In this document: one piece after another, positions 47,545 to 56,014 of the stretch | Layout: every line of letters starts with the position of its first letter | Position numbering within the stretch: the first letter of the stretch is position 1 | Source of the DNA: Campylobacterota bacterium | GTDB taxonomy: Bacteria; Campylobacterota; Campylobacteria; Campylobacterales; Sulfurovaceae | Reading direction: 5' to 3' | Assembly: GCA_003252535.1 (NCBI GenBank) | Contig: QKDN01000008.1 | Span: forward strand, 24,838-88,837 | DNA: 64,000 nt | Notes under the pieces: model-generated | The model's input: only the letters and a program-made list of their open reading frames with translations | Database searches by the model: none | What the model was told of the DNA's origin: nothing | Translations under genes and position numbers: made by a program

Positions 47545-48246
47545 TTACTGTAAAAAGGGGATCTGGAGCCTGATAGAGTGCTCTTTGAGGACAGGTGTGA
47601 TGTGGCATTGGCGGGCGATCGTCCTGATCTCGTCATCTTCGTCGACATATCTGCCGTTGGCTTCGACGCTGAGCTGGATAAGACGCTCTTTTTTGTTCCC
47701 TATGATGATATATTCACCAATGAGCAGCGTAAGGGAGATAGATATCGAATCGGATGAACGGAAGGCATTGAGGATCTTGCGCAGCAGCTTGGAGAACTGG
47801 TTCTGATCGATCTTGAAAGGCGGGAGCTCGTGGTCGGTAAGGAGACTCAGCTGGTTGGAGTTCTGGAGCTTGAAGAGCGAGATATTGGCCTCAAGCAGGA
47901 CGTTGATATCGGTCGTATGGTAGCTGTCGAGATGCTGTGTGTTCTTTGCCTCGAGTGAAGGTCGGTGGTAAAGGTGGATGGCGATCTGTTCTTCACTCTC
48001 GTACCCTACGCCTATAGCGTAGAAATTGAACGAATCATACTGGAGATTGAGCTTGGTGGTCTTGAAGCCGAAATCCTTCGGCGCATAGGAGAGGGTGAGA
48101 TCGTAGAGCTCCTGTTTGTTCGCGTACCCCAGGAGGATGTCTGCCGCATTGTTGATGTAGAGGACCTTACCTGCATGATCGAAGACGATGAACGGGTTGA
48201 TATCGTGTTCGATAAAGAATTGGAAGTTAGTCAAGGTTGAGTTCAT
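47545..48246 (-). CDS. PAS-domain protein, degenerate NtrB-like histidine kinase
   Basis: A 233-residue soluble protein. A PAS domain fills about residues 1-75 (FIEHDINPFIVFDHAGKVLYINNAADILLGY). The rest looks like a decayed HisKA/HATPase region: an N-box-like PPFKIDQNQFSKLLRKILNAF is recognisable, but no H-box with a phosphorylatable His and no glycine-rich G-boxes are seen. It therefore probably cannot act as a normal kinase. I place the start at ATG 48246, overlapping the NtrC-like gene by 20 bases. It lies directly upstream of amt copy 2, so a nitrogen-sensing role is likely by context. Confidence 0.72.
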   Translation of the reverse strand: MNSTLTNFQFFIEHDINPFIVFDHAGKVLYINNAADILLGYANKQELYDLTLSYAPKDFGFKTTKLNLQYDSFNFYAIGVGYESEEQIAIHLYHRPSLEAKNTQHLDSYHTTDINVLLEANISLFKLQNSNQLSLLTDHELPPFKIDQNQFSKLLRKILNAFRSSDSISISLTLLIGEYIIIGNKKERLIQLSVEANGRYVDEDDEIRTIARQCHITPVLKEHSIRLQIPFLQ

Positions 48247-48961
48247 AGATCTTCTTTCTGAGTGTATTTCTGTTGATACCGAGGATATCCGAGAGCTTGA
48301 GCTGTGAGTGGTACTTGGCAAGCCCCGCCTCTATAAGAGGCTTTTCAAAGAGCGGCAGGAACTCTTTGTAGTCGTTGTTCCCCTGGAGTGCATGGTAGAG
48401 ATAGTGGTAGAGTATCTCTTCGATATCGTTATGGTTGCAGTTCTGGACAAATGCCTGGTGGTAGACCGATCTTTTGAGCGACCGGACATTGTTTGAGATG
48501 TCGATCTTCGAGAGGTCGATAGAGATATTTCCGTCGATCATGAGATTGTTGGCGACCTCTTTGACGAAGTGGTTGGCGAGGAGTTTGATATCTTCCTGAC
48601 GGTCCTTGAGCGAGGGCATCGTATAGATGAATGCAAAAAGATCGTCGATCGTATTCTTGTTGCCTATATAATCGGCAAGCGCGATCACCCGTTTGTTGTT
48701 GAAATCGAGATTTTCGATATTGGTGAGCTTTTCGAAGTTGAAGATGATGATCTCATCGTTGTTCTTCAGGAAGTCCTGCACTTTGGTGTGATCATCCCCG
48801 CTTACCATGGGAGTATCGGGAAAGAGGTACCTGATGAGGGTCTTTTTGCCCGTATGGGGTTCGCCAATGAGAATAGAGGAGACGAAGAGCGATTTTGTCA
48901 GGTTGAAACCCTTGATTATATTATGTATGTGCGAAGAGTGTGTTAGAAATTGGTCAATCAC
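48227..48961 (-). CDS. Degenerate NtrC-like regulator with Fis-type HTH
   Basis: A 244-residue protein lacking a receiver domain. It has a Walker A-like loop GEPHTGKKTL (about 34-43) and then the end of an NtrC-type AAA+ domain (MPSLKDRQEDIKLLANHF, about 115-132). The segment in between is far too short, and the GAFTGA loop that contacts sigma-54 is missing. The C-terminus is a clear Fis-type helix-turn-helix (LKLSDILGINRNTLRKKIYEL). It likely binds DNA without activating sigma-54 transcription, and a candidate site is the palindrome before amt. It is the first gene of this minus-strand set. Confidence 0.75.
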   Translation of the reverse strand: MIDQFLTHSSHIHNIIKGFNLTKSLFVSSILIGEPHTGKKTLIRYLFPDTPMVSGDDHTKVQDFLKNNDEIIIFNFEKLTNIENLDFNNKRVIALADYIGNKNTIDDLFAFIYTMPSLKDRQEDIKLLANHFVKEVANNLMIDGNISIDLSKIDISNNVRSLKRSVYHQAFVQNCNHNDIEEILYHYLYHALQGNNDYKEFLPLFEKPLIEAGLAKYHSQLKLSDILGINRNTLRKKIYELNLD

Positions 48962-49213
48962 GACGATCCTTTCACTGCAAAAGGTGATTTATTTTTCATC
49001 AATAGTTTTAAATTGTATCAAAACTATGATAAGATTTGGAATAAATTGCAAGAAAGTTATCTTTTGCTGTCCAATTTGAACAGGATAAGAGAGCTTTTAT
49101 GATAAAGAGGCAACATCAAAAGAGCATTTCGGGATTTTTACGCGAACGTATCGTTTCTTACTATAGAGCAGGCGCTGGAGTACTTCTCGTTTCTGGGAGG
49201 TTTTGAGTCGCAG

Positions 49214-50005
49214 ATGCAGTTCGATTTTTTCGACGGTCTTGAAGAGATCATCACGCATAACATCGTCGAGGAGATCAGCGCAGTCGAGGATCGTATATCC
49301 CCCTCATATCTCCTCGAAAGCCCCTATCGCAATATCCTTATTGCGGTTTCGAGAGGGGACGGGAAATTTGCCAATGTATTCAAGCGAGCCCGTCTTTCGC
49401 AGGCAGTGGGGAATGAGATCGTTGCCGAACTGGTCGAGAAGGGGATACTCAGCCTCGAGGACTCACGTGAAGAGCCGCTGCGCTCCCATCCCAAGCAGAA
49501 GATCAAAAAGAATCTCCGTTCCTACCGCATCCAGCCGATACTGCGTTTCAGACAGCCTTTCCTGAGATTCTGGTTCGGCTTCGTCGAGCCGTATAAAAAA
49601 GAGATGCTCGGAGGCAATACAGGACGCTTCTGGGAGAACTACCATGCCCACAGGGAGCGGTGCATCAGCGTGGTATTCGAGCAGCTCTCCAACGAGCTTC
49701 TCGAACTCCACTTCGATCCCGTTGATCCACTGGTCGAGAAGGGGACCTTCTGGGACCATCAGAACGAGTTCGATATCCTCGCACGTACCACAAACGGCAG
49801 TGTGATCGTCGGTGAGTGCAAATACAAGGGGCGCAAGGTGTGCAAGAGCGAATTGACAAAGCTCCAGGAAAAAGCGCTCCGTTCCGGCATAGATGCCGAT
49901 ATTTACGCGCTCTTTTCGCTCAGCGGTTTCTCCAATGAGCTCGAATCACTTGCCGGCGACAGGCTGCTCCTCTTTGAGGGGAGGGACTTCGGCAGGCTGC
50001 TGTGA
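49214..50005 (+). CDS. DUF234-type ATPase-associated protein, 5' end probably frameshifted
   Basis: The 263-residue frame matches the C-terminal module (DUF234) of archaeal/bacterial DEXX-box ATPases. It has an HTH-like part (RARLSQAVGNEIVAELVEKG), RFRQPFLRFWFGFVEP, and a nuclease-like NEFDILARTTNGSVIVGECKYKG with an E-x-K-type core. No ATPase domain is present. The frame continues upstream of ATG 49214 with good family-like sequence (AFRDFYANVSFLTIEQALEY) but without a start codon. An ATG at 49099 lies in the neighbouring frame, and removing one G near 49109 would join them. The 3' end overlaps mltG by 60 bases. Confidence 0.72.
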   Translation: MQFDFFDGLEEIITHNIVEEISAVEDRISPSYLLESPYRNILIAVSRGDGKFANVFKRARLSQAVGNEIVAELVEKGILSLEDSREEPLRSHPKQKIKKNLRSYRIQPILRFRQPFLRFWFGFVEPYKKEMLGGNTGRFWENYHAHRERCISVVFEQLSNELLELHFDPVDPLVEKGTFWDHQNEFDILARTTNGSVIVGECKYKGRKVCKSELTKLQEKALRSGIDADIYALFSLSGFSNELESLAGDRLLLFEGRDFGRLL

Positions 50006-51013
50006 GCTCCTTGCCTTCCTGATATTATCCCTGTGGCTTTTGTAGTCGGCAGTGAAGTCGTGGGTGCCGCCGGAATTTTTCATGAAGTAGAGATAGTCGC
50101 TTGAGACAGGCGCGACCGCAGCCCTGATGGCCTCCACGGAGACACTGCACACGGGGTAGGGGGGGATACCCCTGTTGCGGTAGGTATTGAAAGGGGTTTT
50201 GTCCTCCTTGATACGTTCCGGGGTCACCTTGACATGGGAGTACCTGCCGTAGTTGAGGGTACCGTCCATCTGGAGTCTCATATTCTTCTTCAGACGGTTG
50301 TAGATCACAGAAGCGACGAGGGGCATCTCGTCATTGTTGGCAGCCTCTTTCTGGATGATGGAGGCGATGGTGAGGGTGCGGTTCCACTCTTTGGGGTCAT
50401 ACTTCCCGGATAGTTCCGTCGAGAGGGCTTTGTAGCGTTTTTCGCTCTCGCCTGTGAGGAACTTGATCAGCCCCTTCTCGTCGATCCCCCGGGGGATATG
50501 GTAGGTATCAGCGAAGATACCCGCCTCGCTGTAGGGGGAGAGAGCTTCGTACTCTTTCTGGAGTTTGAGAGGGTCGAGGGAGAATTTCCCGGCGATACTC
50601 TCGAAGAAGATCACAGAGGTCTCGCCGGGGATGAGGGTGATATCCCTCGTCGAGGCCTTGGCAGTGACGAGTCTGTGGATGAAGTCAAGCCTGCTGAGGC
50701 GTGTAGTGCCGATATCTATCCATCCTGACTGCGGCTTGCCGAGGCGCATCATGATATAGATATCTATCTTGTTGAGGTCGTACCCGTTTTTATTGAGATG
50801 TGTTATAATGCCGGTCACCGAGCCTTTGGGTATCCAGAGTGTGGAGGTAGTGGTGACAGGCTGGCTGAGGTAGTATGTTGCTCCGATGAGCAGTACGATC
50901 AGAAGATAATTGAGGAAAAGGGCGATCTTGATAACGAAAGAGAGGATCATACGGGCACTGTTGCTGACCCATACGTTTGTCTTTACGTCGCTCGTGGTAC
51001 TCTCTGTTGCCAT
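49946..51013 (-). CDS. mltG: Endolytic murein transglycosylase MltG
   Basis: MltG cuts nascent glycan strands at the inner membrane. The 355-residue protein has one N-terminal membrane helix (about 23-48), a LysM-like part, and the catalytic YceG domain with LTIASIIQKEAANNDEMPLVASVIYNR, in which the Glu of QKEA is the catalytic residue. NYGRYSHVKVTPERI and RGIPPYPVCSVS are also typical. The start may be ATG 51013 or ATG 50950; the latter gives a more usual N-terminus directly before the helix. It overlaps the divergent AsmA-like gene at its start and the convergent DUF234 gene at its end. Confidence 0.93.
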   Translation of the reverse strand: MATESTTSDVKTNVWVSNSARMILSFVIKIALFLNYLLIVLLIGATYYLSQPVTTTSTLWIPKGSVTGIITHLNKNGYDLNKIDIYIMMRLGKPQSGWIDIGTTRLSRLDFIHRLVTAKASTRDITLIPGETSVIFFESIAGKFSLDPLKLQKEYEALSPYSEAGIFADTYHIPRGIDEKGLIKFLTGESEKRYKALSTELSGKYDPKEWNRTLTIASIIQKEAANNDEMPLVASVIYNRLKKNMRLQMDGTLNYGRYSHVKVTPERIKEDKTPFNTYRNRGIPPYPVCSVSVEAIRAAVAPVSSDYLYFMKNSGGTHDFTADYKSHRDNIRKARSSQQPAEVPPLKEEQPVAGK

Positions 51014-53534
51014 TGCTGCCCTCTTTTTTGTCCTGAGTGCGGGAATTTCGCGCGATCACCTCAGGATCGCTTCCCTTGAGATTGATGGATTATATCTAAA
51101 ACTCGATAAAAAACTTATCATCAAAGCCTCTCGCATCAAGCTCCCCGAATCCCCGGAAAACGGCAGGAAGATCAATATCGAAGAGCAGATCAGAAGGGCG
51201 CTTGGGGTCGTATCGCTCTTTGAATCGGTCGACATTGACTCGATAACGGTGAGGGGAGGCGACTACCGTGTCCACTTCGCAGACAACCTTTTCTATATGG
51301 TCGGCGACGATTTTGAGGTGGCGATAGACAAGATCAGGTATGCCGGGAAGGTGCTCCACGCGAATATCCCGCTGGTCTATATCAAGGGATACGACGGGAG
51401 ATTCCACGGCAGTCTCGACTACAATATCGCTGCGAACGATCTTCGCCTCGAGGGAGAGATCGGCTACCGGGATCTCCGTGCCCTAGTCGCCATCCACAAG
51501 GAGCGCGATACTGTCCGCTACAGGCTCAAGACGAACGAATTCGGTGCATTCGTACCGCTGGTGGAGCAGCTGGGACTGCCGCCGGTGCTGGGCGGATGGC
51601 TTACCCGCAAGGTCCTTGCCCGGAGCTATGAGATATACCGGGTCGAGGGGGCTGTAGAGCTGGCAGGCGATGAGGTGCGTTGGGGCACTGAGAAGATAGA
51701 GCTTGACGGTATCCTGCGTGACGTGACGGTGAAGTTCGCCGAGAAGCTCGAGAGTGTCAGGGCGCCGCGAGCTCATCTCAGGATCAGGAACGACGACCTC
51801 AATATCACACTCGACGCCCCCACCTATATGGGCAAAGACCTGAACGGAAGTACGGTGGCGATCGTAAGCCTGGGCAACCGGGAGAAGCGGGGGCTGGCAC
51901 TCAGACTCAGGGGGCATACGCCGGTCGATGAGCAGATAGACCGTATCATCAAGAACTATGGTGTCGATATCCTTGTCCTCCAGAAAAGCGGCAGCGCAGA
52001 TGCAAAGGTCGATATCGATCTCAATTTCATCACCCGCAGGGCGCAGGTAGCGTGCGATGTTAATCTCACGGAAGCAGTGGTCGGACTCTCCGGGGCCGAC
52101 ATCCCCATCAAAGGTGGCAGGGTACTGGTAGAGGGGCATCAAGTGATCCTCGAGGATATCGCCCTGGCCCATCCGATGCTCGAAGGGATGCTTCGGGGGC
52201 CTATCGATCTGAAGGAGAAAAAAGCGAAGTTCTCACTCGATATCGGCCGATTGCTTCTTGCAGACGGGAACAGGGAATTCGTCAGGATCAAAGGGCTCAA
52301 AGAGAGTATCGAGCTTGATTACAACAAGGGGCTGGAGATATCCCTCAAAAAGCTCAATACCAGGATCGGCCATGCACAATCCACCCGTATCACCCTCTCC
52401 AATATCGCCTCGCTCAAACCGTATATGGGAGGTTTCCCAGTCGATGTCACCGGGGGGAGGATAGCGATAGAGACGAAGGATTTCGCTGCCTACGATTTCG
52501 AAGGGGTGATCGACAGGGAGAGCTGTTTCCTCTACCGCAAGAGCGACAGTTGCCTGGTCAAAGTGCCGCTCAAGGGGAGCGTACGGGACGGGAAGCTGTT
52601 ACTCAGTGCCTTCGGCGGCGCTTTGCAGTACGACTCCAGGCTCTCGCAGGCCACGCTCAAAGGGCTCAACCTCGATCTGAAGAAGTTCTTCACATCGCAT
52701 CGCGGGAGCGGGTCGAGGCCGCAAAAGGGCGGATTCGCAATCAACGGTACTAACAGCGAGTTCCGCTACGACAAGTACAGGCTCCTCACTGACTCTTACC
52801 GGCTGCGTGTAGATTCCGGAGAGAACTTCAACTTTAGCGGCAAGCTCGGCAATGACCGGGTCGCGATCTTCAGCAAAGGCGGGAGACTCACTATCAGCGC
52901 GAAAGATATCAGCGACCGTATGCTCCATCCCCTGATCAACTTCGACGGTCTGCGTGGCGGGAAGTATACACTGACGCTTGCCGGCGATCCCGACAGGACT
53001 ATGAACGGCCAGGTACTCATCGAAGGAGGATCACTGCGCGATTTCAAAGGATACAACAACCTCATAGCCCTGATCGACACCATCCCCTCCCTGGCGATGC
53101 TCAAAGCCCCCGGCTTCAGCTCCAAAGGGTACGATATCAGGAAAGGGCGGATCGATTTCCGTGTTACGGGTGATAAGATCATCTTCGATGAGATACTCAT
53201 AGAGGGGAAAAGCACCAACGTCGCCGGAAGCGGGGAGATCGATCTGAAGACCCGCAGGATCGATATCGACCTGGCGATCCTCGCCGCGCAGCGGATGGGC
53301 AAGCTGATAGGCTCGATCCCGCTGGTGGGGTATATCCTCGTAGGCGACGACAAGAGTATCGCCGTTGGGGTCAAGATAGCCGGAACGCTCGATAAGCCTG
53401 TATCCAAGACCAATCCGGTCAAGGAGACCCTCCTCATACCGCTCAATATCCTCAAAAGAACCCTTGAGGTCCCTAAACATCTCATCGAGAGCAGCCGAAA
53501 ACCGAAGAGCACAAAGAGCAAAGACCTCTACTAG
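50910..53534 (+). CDS. AsmA-like (YhdP/DUF3971-type) envelope protein
   Basis: An 874-residue protein with one N-terminal membrane helix (about 23-46, SLVVLSVAIAALFFVLSAGI) and a long beta-rich periplasmic repeat region. The C-terminal block (AILAAQRMGKLIGSIPLVGYILVGDDKSIAVGVKIAGTLDKP; cited in pieces: IGSIPLVGYILVG, VKIAGTLDKP) is the AsmA/YhdP signature. Such proteins are bridge-like lipid carriers between the two membranes. There is no ATG; the frame opens at TTG 50910, with TTG 50967 as an alternative. Either way the membrane helix is antisense to the mltG N-terminal coding region. Confidence 0.85.
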   Translation: MRKRAILITKERIIRALLLTHTFVFTSLVVLSVAIAALFFVLSAGISRDHLRIASLEIDGLYLKLDKKLIIKASRIKLPESPENGRKINIEEQIRRALGVVSLFESVDIDSITVRGGDYRVHFADNLFYMVGDDFEVAIDKIRYAGKVLHANIPLVYIKGYDGRFHGSLDYNIAANDLRLEGEIGYRDLRALVAIHKERDTVRYRLKTNEFGAFVPLVEQLGLPPVLGGWLTRKVLARSYEIYRVEGAVELAGDEVRWGTEKIELDGILRDVTVKFAEKLESVRAPRAHLRIRNDDLNITLDAPTYMGKDLNGSTVAIVSLGNREKRGLALRLRGHTPVDEQIDRIIKNYGVDILVLQKSGSADAKVDIDLNFITRRAQVACDVNLTEAVVGLSGADIPIKGGRVLVEGHQVILEDIALAHPMLEGMLRGPIDLKEKKAKFSLDIGRLLLADGNREFVRIKGLKESIELDYNKGLEISLKKLNTRIGHAQSTRITLSNIASLKPYMGGFPVDVTGGRIAIETKDFAAYDFEGVIDRESCFLYRKSDSCLVKVPLKGSVRDGKLLLSAFGGALQYDSRLSQATLKGLNLDLKKFFTSHRGSGSRPQKGGFAINGTNSEFRYDKYRLLTDSYRLRVDSGENFNFSGKLGNDRVAIFSKGGRLTISAKDISDRMLHPLINFDGLRGGKYTLTLAGDPDRTMNGQVLIEGGSLRDFKGYNNLIALIDTIPSLAMLKAPGFSSKGYDIRKGRIDFRVTGDKIIFDEILIEGKSTNVAGSGEIDLKTRRIDIDLAILAAQRMGKLIGSIPLVGYILVGDDKSIAVGVKIAGTLDKPVSKTNPVKETLLIPLNILKRTLEVPKHLIESSRKPKSTKSKDLY

Positions 53535-54100
53535 TCCATATAAGGGATATCGAGCGACGCGTCCCGGTCGCTGGCGGTGAAGTCGAAATCGCTTGCAACG
53601 CTCAGGTTCTTCAGCTTTTTCTGGAGGACGATCGTCTGGAGTTTGTGGTAGCTGCCGCTCTCAAGGAGGCGTTCGATCTCGCTTCTGTAGAAACTGATGA
53701 TGATCGGATGGATCTTCTCCTGGTCGGCGATGAGGGTATCGAGGAACGCTGCGAGCTCTGCGAGCTCATACTCTTCTATCTTCTCCAGTTTGCGCACGAG
53801 GTTCCTGACGAACTGTTTGGGGTGGTACCCTTCGCTCAGCTCCAGCAGTCTCGATGCAGCGTAGATATCGGCTACGGTCTCGGAGTAGTTGTAGAGGTAG
53901 CGGAAGTGGTCGCAGACCACCTCGACATACTGGGGATGGTGTCCGAGGACAAAGACCAGCTCTTTGAGGTCGCCGTCGATAAGCACCTGGAAGAGGGTGG
54001 CAGTCCTCTTCTCCAGTTTGAGCCAATGGATATCCTCATCCTTGATCTCACCCAAAAACCGTTCATATTTTTCCAGATCGTATGTTTCATTCATCCTCAT
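53531..54100 (-). CDS. Helical protein of unknown function, related to the gene at 55231
   Basis: About 189 residues, acidic and almost entirely helical, without signal peptide or membrane segment. The C-terminal part (DQEKIHPIIISFYRSEIERLLE and LQTIVLQKKLKNL) resembles the end of the protein at 55231 (KERIDPLILEYYREKAYEWLDE and IHVLQKKGIESL). Start is ATG 54100 or 54094; the frame runs further up only as antisense to the HAD gene promoter. It ends 4 bases into the convergent AsmA-like gene. The relation suggests both serve the MoxR/vWA system nearby. Confidence 0.7.
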   Translation of the reverse strand: MRMNETYDLEKYERFLGEIKDEDIHWLKLEKRTATLFQVLIDGDLKELVFVLGHHPQYVEVVCDHFRYLYNYSETVADIYAASRLLELSEGYHPKQFVRNLVRKLEKIEEYELAELAAFLDTLIADQEKIHPIIISFYRSEIERLLESGSYHKLQTIVLQKKLKNLSVASDFDFTASDRDASLDIPYMD

Positions 54101-54184
54101 GACTATGCAAGTTTTATACCAAAAATGGGATAAGGCAGTCTCTCTTTTAGTGTATAATGTCTCCAAAAAGAGACGGGAGCAACC

Positions 54185-54970
54185 ATGCCAAAAGCCTATT
54201 TCATCGATGTACAGGGGACGCTGATAGATGACCTGGAGCGGAAACCTATCCGGGGCGCCATAGAGTTCATCGAGCATCTCAACGTCGCGAAGATCCCCTA
54301 CCTGCTCATCACCAACAATACCAGGATGCTCTCACGCGAGTTCCATTCCTTCCTCAGGGAGCTCGGGTTCCTTGTCGGTTTCGACTCCTATATCGATACT
54401 TTCACCGTCCTTGCTGATACTATCCCGGTGGAGGATGTGGCTGTTTTCGGCAGTGAGCATTTCATCGGGAACATCAGGACACTCGGCTACAGGGTCGTGA
54501 ATGAGAACCCCAAAGCGATCATTATCAGTCTGAACCAGCACTATACCAATGAGGACTATGCCCGGATGATCGAGTTCGTTCTCGCAGGCGCTGAAGTGAT
54601 AGGGATGCATGGTACTTCGATCTATGCCAAAGAGGGGAGAAGCTACCCAGGGGTAGGGGCGATACTCGCCATGGTCGAATACGCTACCAAGCACACGCCG
54701 ATCATCGTGGGGAAGCCGAGCCGCAATTTCTATGAGAAGGGTTTACGAATGCTGCAAGAGGTTGATCCTGATCTGACGTTTGGAGATATAGAGATCATCA
54801 GCGACGATGTCGTCGGCGATCTCGTCGGGGCCAAAGCTCTGGGGATGGAGACCACCTTCGTACTCAGCGGCAAATACAAAAATGCCGATATCGTCCGCAA
54901 ACTAGGTCAGGATGAAAAACCCGATCATATCTACAGAGATATGGCAGAGATACTGGAGGAGCTGAAGTAG
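54185..54970 (+). CDS. HAD-superfamily (NagD-type, C2 cap) protein with altered motif I
   Basis: A 261-residue HAD protein. Motif I is IDVQGTL: Asp8 is present but the second Asp, the general acid/base of phosphatases, is Gln10. Motif II is LLITNNTR, motif III Lys in VGKPSRNFYEKG, motif IV IISDDVVGDLVGAKALGM. The layout is that of the NagD/PNPase-like class IIA with a large cap between motifs II and III. With Gln10 phosphatase turnover would be impaired, so it may be a binding protein or a transferase-type enzyme. It is convergently placed between the two related helical genes. Confidence 0.85.
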   Translation: MPKAYFIDVQGTLIDDLERKPIRGAIEFIEHLNVAKIPYLLITNNTRMLSREFHSFLRELGFLVGFDSYIDTFTVLADTIPVEDVAVFGSEHFIGNIRTLGYRVVNENPKAIIISLNQHYTNEDYARMIEFVLAGAEVIGMHGTSIYAKEGRSYPGVGAILAMVEYATKHTPIIVGKPSRNFYEKGLRMLQEVDPDLTFGDIEIISDDVVGDLVGAKALGMETTFVLSGKYKNADIVRKLGQDEKPDHIYRDMAEILEELK

Positions 54971-54976
54971 GGTTAG

Positions 54977-55213
54977 GCTTGCCAGCCCACCATTTGTTAC
55001 GATTGTAGAAAGCTGTACTATCCGGATATTATTTTTATGCGTTATTTGCGGTGCGCTGGCAAGCGGCACCCTACGGACTATTCGAATGTTTCTTCGTGCG
55101 TAGGTTCGATTGTATCGAACGAATATTACAGAGTTTGGATGATCCTGTTATACAAAATAATGTTCGATAAAATCGAACCTACCCATAGTGCAATATTCCA
55201 ATCGTCCGTAGGG
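54977..55213. repeat. Composite palindromic intergenic element C
   Basis: In the gap after the HAD gene are three nested or serial inverted repeats. GCTTGCCAGC (54977-54986) pairs with GCTGGCAAGC (55055-55064). CCCTACGGAC (55069-55078) pairs with GTCCGTAGGG (55204-55213). GTAGGTTCGAT (55100-55110) pairs with ATCGAACCTAC (55172-55182). Each arm of the last pair also forms its own hairpin, GTTCGAT-3 nt-ATCGAAC. A 90-codon open frame across it is a by-product. It resembles a REP- or MITE-like unit made of two joined parts. Confidence 0.65.
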
Positions 55214-55230
55214 AAAGTCCCGATTCCGTG

Positions 55231-55938
55231 TTATATGAGTTTTTTGACCAGACTCTCAATCCCCTTCTTCTGTAGAACATGGATCTCGCTCTCGTCCAGC
55301 CACTCATAGGCCTTTTCCCGGTAATACTCCAGGATAAGCGGGTCTATCCGCTCTTTTTCCTCTATTTTTCTGTTGAGAAAGGTTTTGAGCTCGTCCGCCT
55401 CGAACTCCTCGAAACTCTGAAGTTTCGCCTGCAACGCTTCGATCAATGGATCATCACAGCTCTCGATCCGTGCCAGAAATTTGCTCGCTTCGATGTCATC
55501 GGCTGGGATGTCGTCATTCCATTTCCTCCCATTGATGAGTTGATCGGCTGCCATATCGATAAAGACCGGGACGATATCGAGCACGAGGTTGAGCTCTCTG
55601 AAATCGTTGTCGGTGAGGTCACGGAAGAGCATGCGGGTCCGGTTGCGTATCTTGGTACGGAGGTTCTCATTGCTGATCACATCGGGGTGGAGGAGCTGAA
55701 AGCGTTTCAGTGCAGACAGGCGCGAGTGGTTGAACGCCATGATCGAGACGAGCGGGTGGCTGTCGGCGATCTGGTCGGGATGGGAGCCAGAGGGTCGGCA
55801 GAATGCCCAGTAGAGCCGCGCCTCCATATCCTCGTGGCGGATATATTTCGCATCGCCGAGGGCTTCGAAATCATCCTCATCCTTGAGGGCTTCGACTTCG
55901 TCTTTGTATCTGAGATTAAACAGTTCTTCCATGTTCAT
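55231..55938 (-). CDS. Helical protein of unknown function in the MoxR/vWA operon
   Basis: About 235 residues, acidic, helical, cytoplasmic. It has a WAFCRPSGSHPDQIADSHPLVS segment rich in His/Asp/Pro near residue 45, then long helices. Its end resembles that of the protein at 53531. It follows the vWA gene after 73 bases on the same strand and is probably the third gene of the MoxR-vWA operon. Third components of this type are known for vWA-MoxR ternary systems, but no specific family is recognised. A second ATG one codon earlier is possible. Confidence 0.7.
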   Translation of the reverse strand: MNMEELFNLRYKDEVEALKDEDDFEALGDAKYIRHEDMEARLYWAFCRPSGSHPDQIADSHPLVSIMAFNHSRLSALKRFQLLHPDVISNENLRTKIRNRTRMLFRDLTDNDFRELNLVLDIVPVFIDMAADQLINGRKWNDDIPADDIEASKFLARIESCDDPLIEALQAKLQSFEEFEADELKTFLNRKIEEKERIDPLILEYYREKAYEWLDESEIHVLQKKGIESLVKKLI

Positions 55939-56014
55939 CACTTTGCATTATTTCGGAATCGGAGACTTCAGTCCCGAATCGGGCGAGGCTGAAGCCATCG
56001 ATTCCAAAGTGGGG

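Noticed and set aside
55037..55309. 90-codon plus-strand frame over the palindromic element
   Set aside because: Runs through inverted repeats and into the antisense of the next gene; no ribosome-binding site or family pattern.
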